From Candidatus Kryptonium sp. (GTDB lineage Bacteria; Bacteroidota; Ignavibacteria; Kryptoniales; Kryptoniaceae): 64,000 nucleotides of DNA. A model generated the notes under the pieces. The model searched no databases and was not told the origin of the DNA. It was given only the letters and a program-made list of their open reading frames with translations. Positions 60,941 to 64,000 of the stretch are shown one piece after another. Position numbers and translations under genes: made by a program. The number at the start of each line of letters is the position of its first letter. Positions within the stretch are counted from its first letter, which is position 1. The stretch spans positions 1-64,000 of the forward strand of contig JANXBN010000004.1 in the NCBI GenBank assembly GCA_025060635.1. Reading direction: 5' to 3'.

Positions 60941-62284
60941 ATGAAATGGTTTTTGATAATAACTTTGTTTTCGGCTTATGCGTTTTCTCAGCCGAATTGG
61001 TATAAAACACAAACACATCCAAAGTATCCGAAAGAGTTCTATATCCTTGGGATCGGTGCAGCTGTCGGAGAGGACCTGAGAGAGACGGCAAAACAAAACG
61101 CAATCGCAGATGTCGCATCTCAAATAAGAGTTCAAGTTCAATCTGAAATTACAAGCTTGGAAAAAGAAAGAATTATAAACAAGGAATCAGATTACTATTC
61201 AGAGTTTCAGCAAAAATCAAAAACGGTAATTGATGAAATTTTAACTGGCTGTGAAGTGGTTGAGATGAATTACGACAGGAAGACGAAAACTTGGTATGCT
61301 CTTGCCGTTCTTGATAAGCAAAAGTATTTAGCATCACTTGAAGATGAAATTGATAATGCCTGGATTCAAATAAGAAAATTATATAACGATGCGAATTCAT
61401 TTAAGAATGCTGGTAAAGTTTTACAGGCAATTCAAAATTTAAAAGATGCGCAGCAGAAGATTTACGATATTTATTCAAAACAAGTTCTTTACAATGCCCT
61501 CTCAAGAATTCCATACAAGCCAGATATTGAGCTAACAGCTGGAGGGATTGAATCAGAGATAAGAGACTTAATTTCAAAAATAAAGATAGAAAAGGTTTCA
61601 GGCGATAATCAAGTAGGAAAAGTAGGTGAAGAGCTGTCAGAGCCACTCGTTGTTAGAGTATTTTATCAAGGTGATGTTTCAGTTCCAATCGCTAATGCAA
61701 ATGTTGTCTTTAGCTATAAAACAGGTGAAGTGATAGAGAGGACAACAACGGACGAGCAAGGGATTGCAAGTGCTAGAGTAATCGCAATGGGAAAGAGGGC
61801 AAATACTGTTGTAGCAAGTTTTTCAATCCCTGGGATCCCGAGCGAATATGCGAGGGTACTGTCGCAGGTCAAAACCGAGTTTGCTTACACAGTGGGCACT
61901 GGAATGGCACCGGGGGTTACTGTTTCACTAAAGGGTGCGAAGGAGGATAAGTTGATATTTGATGTGATGAAAAGATTAACACAAGCCATAGAGAAAAATG
62001 GTTATAGAGTTGAGGACGAAGCGAGATTTGTAATTGGTGGTGATATCAGTTCAAGGGTTGTTTCATCTGTTCAAGGTGTTGGGGGAATGCTTTATACTGT
62101 TGAGGCGGAATTAAACTTGTTTTTGAAAGATTTGGAAAGTGGTCAAATAGTTGGAAGTATGAGCGTTAAATCAAGAGCGGTTGGGAAAAGTGAAAAGGAT
62201 GCTTATGAAAGAGCTTTGAGAGGCATGAAATTTTCAAATAAAGATCTCGTTGAAATGTTATCAAATGCGAAAATTGAAGATTAA
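60941..62284 (+). CDS. LPP20-family exported protein
   Basis: This 447-residue protein has a signal peptide (ending YAFSQ), then a LPP20-like domain: PNWYKTQTHPKYPKEFYILGIGAAVGEDLRETAKQNAIADVASQIRVQV, ending with TWYALAVLDKQKYL (about residues 18-130). Helices follow, then a domain that looks like a secreted Ig-like fold (about 235-315, VRVFYQGDVSVPIANANVVFSYKTGEVIERTTTDEQGIASARV) and a C-terminal alpha/beta domain. LPP20 domains are known from an outer-membrane lipoprotein of Helicobacter and from FlgT. The function here is unknown. There is no lipobox. Confidence 0.8.
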   Translation: MKWFLIITLFSAYAFSQPNWYKTQTHPKYPKEFYILGIGAAVGEDLRETAKQNAIADVASQIRVQVQSEITSLEKERIINKESDYYSEFQQKSKTVIDEILTGCEVVEMNYDRKTKTWYALAVLDKQKYLASLEDEIDNAWIQIRKLYNDANSFKNAGKVLQAIQNLKDAQQKIYDIYSKQVLYNALSRIPYKPDIELTAGGIESEIRDLISKIKIEKVSGDNQVGKVGEELSEPLVVRVFYQGDVSVPIANANVVFSYKTGEVIERTTTDEQGIASARVIAMGKRANTVVASFSIPGIPSEYARVLSQVKTEFAYTVGTGMAPGVTVSLKGAKEDKLIFDVMKRLTQAIEKNGYRVEDEARFVIGGDISSRVVSSVQGVGGMLYTVEAELNLFLKDLESGQIVGSMSVKSRAVGKSEKDAYERALRGMKFSNKDLVEMLSNAKIED

Positions 62285-62316
62285 AACTTAAAAACAAATT
62301 AAAGGAGGGAAGTAAT

Positions 62317-62895
62317 ATGCGCTATATTTTATCATCACTTTTGATTTTTGCAGTGTTAATTCTAATTTCGGGCTGTGGTGGACCAAAGGAACGCGTTGCA
62401 GTTCCAGAAGCAACAGCTCCAGCTTGGGTTAATACTCCACCGACAGCGGTGGATGCGATTTATGCTGTCGGCGCAGCAAATGTTGGTGCAAATCCGGTTC
62501 TTGCAAGAAACAAAGCTGCTGATGCCGCAAGACAAGAACTTGGCAGAATAATTCAAGTAAAAGTTAAAAGCTTGCTTGATAATTTCATGCAAGAGCATCA
62601 GGAATTTGTAAACAATCAGGGAACTATAACATCTGAAGAATTTACGAGAAGCGTTAGCAGATCTGTAAGCCAGGCGACTTTGGCTGGATCTCAGATTGTA
62701 GAGTTTTATTATGACAAGGATAATAAAATTTATTATGCTCTTGCGGTTTTGAGAAAGAATGACATCGTAAATGAAATAATGCGCACGATGAACGAAGCTC
62801 AACGCCAGAAGAAAACAGCATTTGTTGAAATGAAAGCAGATGAAGCTCTTAAACTTCTTGACAAGGAACTTGAAAAGTGGGATTTGAGCAAGTGA
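62317..62895 (+). CDS. LPP20-family lipoprotein
   Basis: This 192-residue lipoprotein has a signal ending LISGC (Cys20) and a compact LPP20 domain: APAWVNTPPTAVDAIYAVGAANVGANPVLARNKAADAARQELGRII, then KIYYALAVLRKNDIVNEIM. A strong GGAGG ribosome-binding site (62304-62308) lies 8 bp before its ATG. It would be anchored in the outer membrane, facing the periplasm. It ends with a rho-independent terminator and follows a longer LPP20 protein by 32 bp. Confidence 0.85.
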   Translation: MRYILSSLLIFAVLILISGCGGPKERVAVPEATAPAWVNTPPTAVDAIYAVGAANVGANPVLARNKAADAARQELGRIIQVKVKSLLDNFMQEHQEFVNNQGTITSEEFTRSVSRSVSQATLAGSQIVEFYYDKDNKIYYALAVLRKNDIVNEIMRTMNEAQRQKKTAFVEMKADEALKLLDKELEKWDLSK

Positions 62896-62912
62896 TTTTG
62901 GCTTGCTTGTGT

Positions 62913-62942
62913 AAGGGTCGGGTTTATGTCCCGACCCTTTTT
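62913..62942 (+). terminator. Rho-independent terminator
   Basis: AAGGGTCGGG (62913-62922), loop TTTATGT, CCCGACCCTT (62930-62939), then TTTT. It ends the FlgT/LPP20-like transcript. Confidence 0.9.
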
Positions 62943-63071
62943 AGTTATTTGACAAAAAACTTTTTATCCTGCCTTTAGAATTTTGCGATTTTAAAACTTG
63001 TTTTGCTTTAACTTTTGAATTTTGACAAGATTGAGATAAATTAAAGAAAAAATGTTGATGGCAGTAAAGTA

Positions 63072-63443
63072 ATGAATGAACTTTATCGGCTTGTTTTGAT
63101 AGGGCTTGGTTTTATCTTCGTTGGGCTTGGTATACTTGGGGCTTTTTTGCCAATTCTTCCGACGACCCCTTTCTTGCTTTTAGCTGCCGCATGTTTTGCC
63201 CGAAGCTCAAAAAAATTTTACAACTGGCTGTTAAACCATAAAATTTTTGGCTCTTATATAAGGAATTATCGTGAACAAAGAGGAATTACACTGCGAGGCA
63301 AGATATTATCTCTTTCAATTATGTGGCTCGTTATGGGATATACAGCGTTTTTCGCTGTTTCAAATATATTCGTCAGTATAATAATAATTTTGATCGGTCT
63401 CGGAGTCACAAAACATATACTTTCATTAAAAACGATAAAATGA
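63072..63443 (+). CDS. DUF454 (YbaN-family) inner-membrane protein
   Basis: This 123-residue protein has three hydrophobic helices and the family pattern LIGLGFIFVGLGILGAFLPILPTTPFLLLAAACFARSSKKFYNWLLNHKIFGSYIRNYREQRGI, which matches YbaN/DUF454 closely. The function of the family is unknown. Its stop overlaps the start of the next gene (ATGA), linking it to the LPP20-type cluster. Confidence 0.92.
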   Translation: MNELYRLVLIGLGFIFVGLGILGAFLPILPTTPFLLLAAACFARSSKKFYNWLLNHKIFGSYIRNYREQRGITLRGKILSLSIMWLVMGYTAFFAVSNIFVSIIIILIGLGVTKHILSLKTIK

Positions 63444-64000
63444 AAAATCTCGCTTTTACACTTTCAATTTTTTTAACATCTACACTTTTATCACAACAAC
63501 CTACTTGGCTTTCCCTTCTTCCACAATCAAAGGATTATTTATACGCTGTTGGAGCTTCCTCTCCGTATTTTTATCCTGAGACAACCAAATCCAAAGCAAT
63601 TGAAGACGCAATTCTTGAGCTCGCCCGAACAATTGAGGTTGGAGTAAAAGTAAGGCAAATTAATTGGTTTGAAGATACAGGGAGTTTATTTTCTGGGCTT
63701 TCTCACTTCGCAGAAGAGTATGAAGAGGAGATTGATTCCGGGCTTGTTAACTTGATTAAAGCAAATTATGAATTTGTTTCTCAATGGCAGGATCCAAAAT
63801 CAAGAATTTTATATGTTTTGCTTCGTGTTCCAGTTAAAGCAATTACATCTGATACAATGTATTCAATTCCTGAAGAGTTTATTTTTGATCCTGCGCTCGT
63901 GGGGTTGAGTGCTTCGTCCGCAAGGCAACCGAGATGGGTTAATAAAATCCCTGTTTCAGATGTTGCCATTTACGCTGTCGGTGCATCTGATAGATACTTT
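63440..64000 (+). CDS. LPP20-like exported protein, N-terminal part
   Basis: The reading frame is open to the right edge (187 residues visible). A signal peptide (MKNLAFTLSIFLTSTLLSQ) is followed by PTWLSLLPQSKDYLYAVGASSPYFYPETTKSKAIEDAILELARTI, an LPP20-like domain. After about 150 residues a second copy starts: RQPRWVNKIPVSDVAIYAVGASDRYF. The protein thus has at least two tandem domains. It is translationally coupled to the DUF454 gene and extends the cluster of LPP20-type proteins beyond the window. Confidence 0.78.
   Translation, partial: MKNLAFTLSIFLTSTLLSQQPTWLSLLPQSKDYLYAVGASSPYFYPETTKSKAIEDAILELARTIEVGVKVRQINWFEDTGSLFSGLSHFAEEYEEEIDSGLVNLIKANYEFVSQWQDPKSRILYVLLRVPVKAITSDTMYSIPEEFIFDPALVGLSASSARQPRWVNKIPVSDVAIYAVGASDRYF

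Overview
The window is a dense, AT-rich, gene-packed bacterial chromosome segment with no rRNA, tRNA, CRISPR array, insertion sequence or phage gene that I can see. Many exported proteins have signal peptides ending in ...SQ. There are TonB-dependent receptors with a CarboxypepD_reg-like N-terminus, a DUF5916 outer-membrane protein, winged-helix/membrane-protein pairs and LPP20 proteins. Together these point to a Gram-negative of the FCB group, most like the Ignavibacteria/Kryptonia/Chlorobi side. Several intergenic regions carry clear TTGACA-17-TATAAT-type promoters rather than the Bacteroidetes TAnnTTTG type. The lineage is an inference.

Region 1 (452-13892, + strand) is one tight 11-gene operon for a Pel-like exopolysaccharide. 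It holds a GH114 hydrolase, two PelF-type glycosyltransferases, a PelG-like flippase with an N-terminal extension, a 13-helix membrane protein and a DUF2194 lipoprotein that is probably the deacetylase. The two enzymatic halves of PelA are therefore separate genes. A complete partner-switching set is interleaved: an RsbW-like ATPase, an RsbU-like PP2C phosphatase, and a STAS domain fused to GAF, a degenerate HD-GYP and a Cys cluster. An Hpt protein and a lone receiver are also present. A perfect TGTGA-N6-TCACA palindrome lies upstream. A UbiA-like gene and a convergent hybrid histidine kinase follow.

Region 2 (17129-20020) is hrcA-grpE-dnaJ. A strong promoter and terminator behind it could make a roughly 75-nt RNA. 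Region 3 (20348-26718) has an amidohydrolase, a His-rich small protein with a His-rich TonB receptor (probable metal uptake), a carbonic-anhydrase-like protein and a DUF5916 protein. Region 4 (26715-33697, - strand) is a large TPR protein, an unknown protein, Obg and a divergent galactokinase-like protein.

Region 5 (34007-48498, + strand) is the most striking. Seven multihaem c-type cytochromes together carry 88 haem-attachment motifs (85 CXXCH, two CX4CH, one CX3CH). They lie with three b561-type cytochrome b modules, a half-size ferritin-like protein, a Tat-exported Rieske protein and an outer-membrane beta-barrel. The layout suggests an electron path from quinol through inner-membrane b/c modules and periplasmic cytochromes to a porin-cytochrome conduit and a surface lipoprotein cytochrome, that is, a candidate extracellular electron transfer system of unfamiliar composition.

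Region 6 (48554-57761) has a queuosine-precursor transporter, an exported protein, a MacAB-TolC type efflux operon, an outer-membrane protein, and a winged-helix regulator plus membrane protein preceded by a perfect 21-bp palindrome. Region 7 (57957-64000) is a run of exported FlgT/LPP20-like proteins of unknown function, the last one cut by the window edge.
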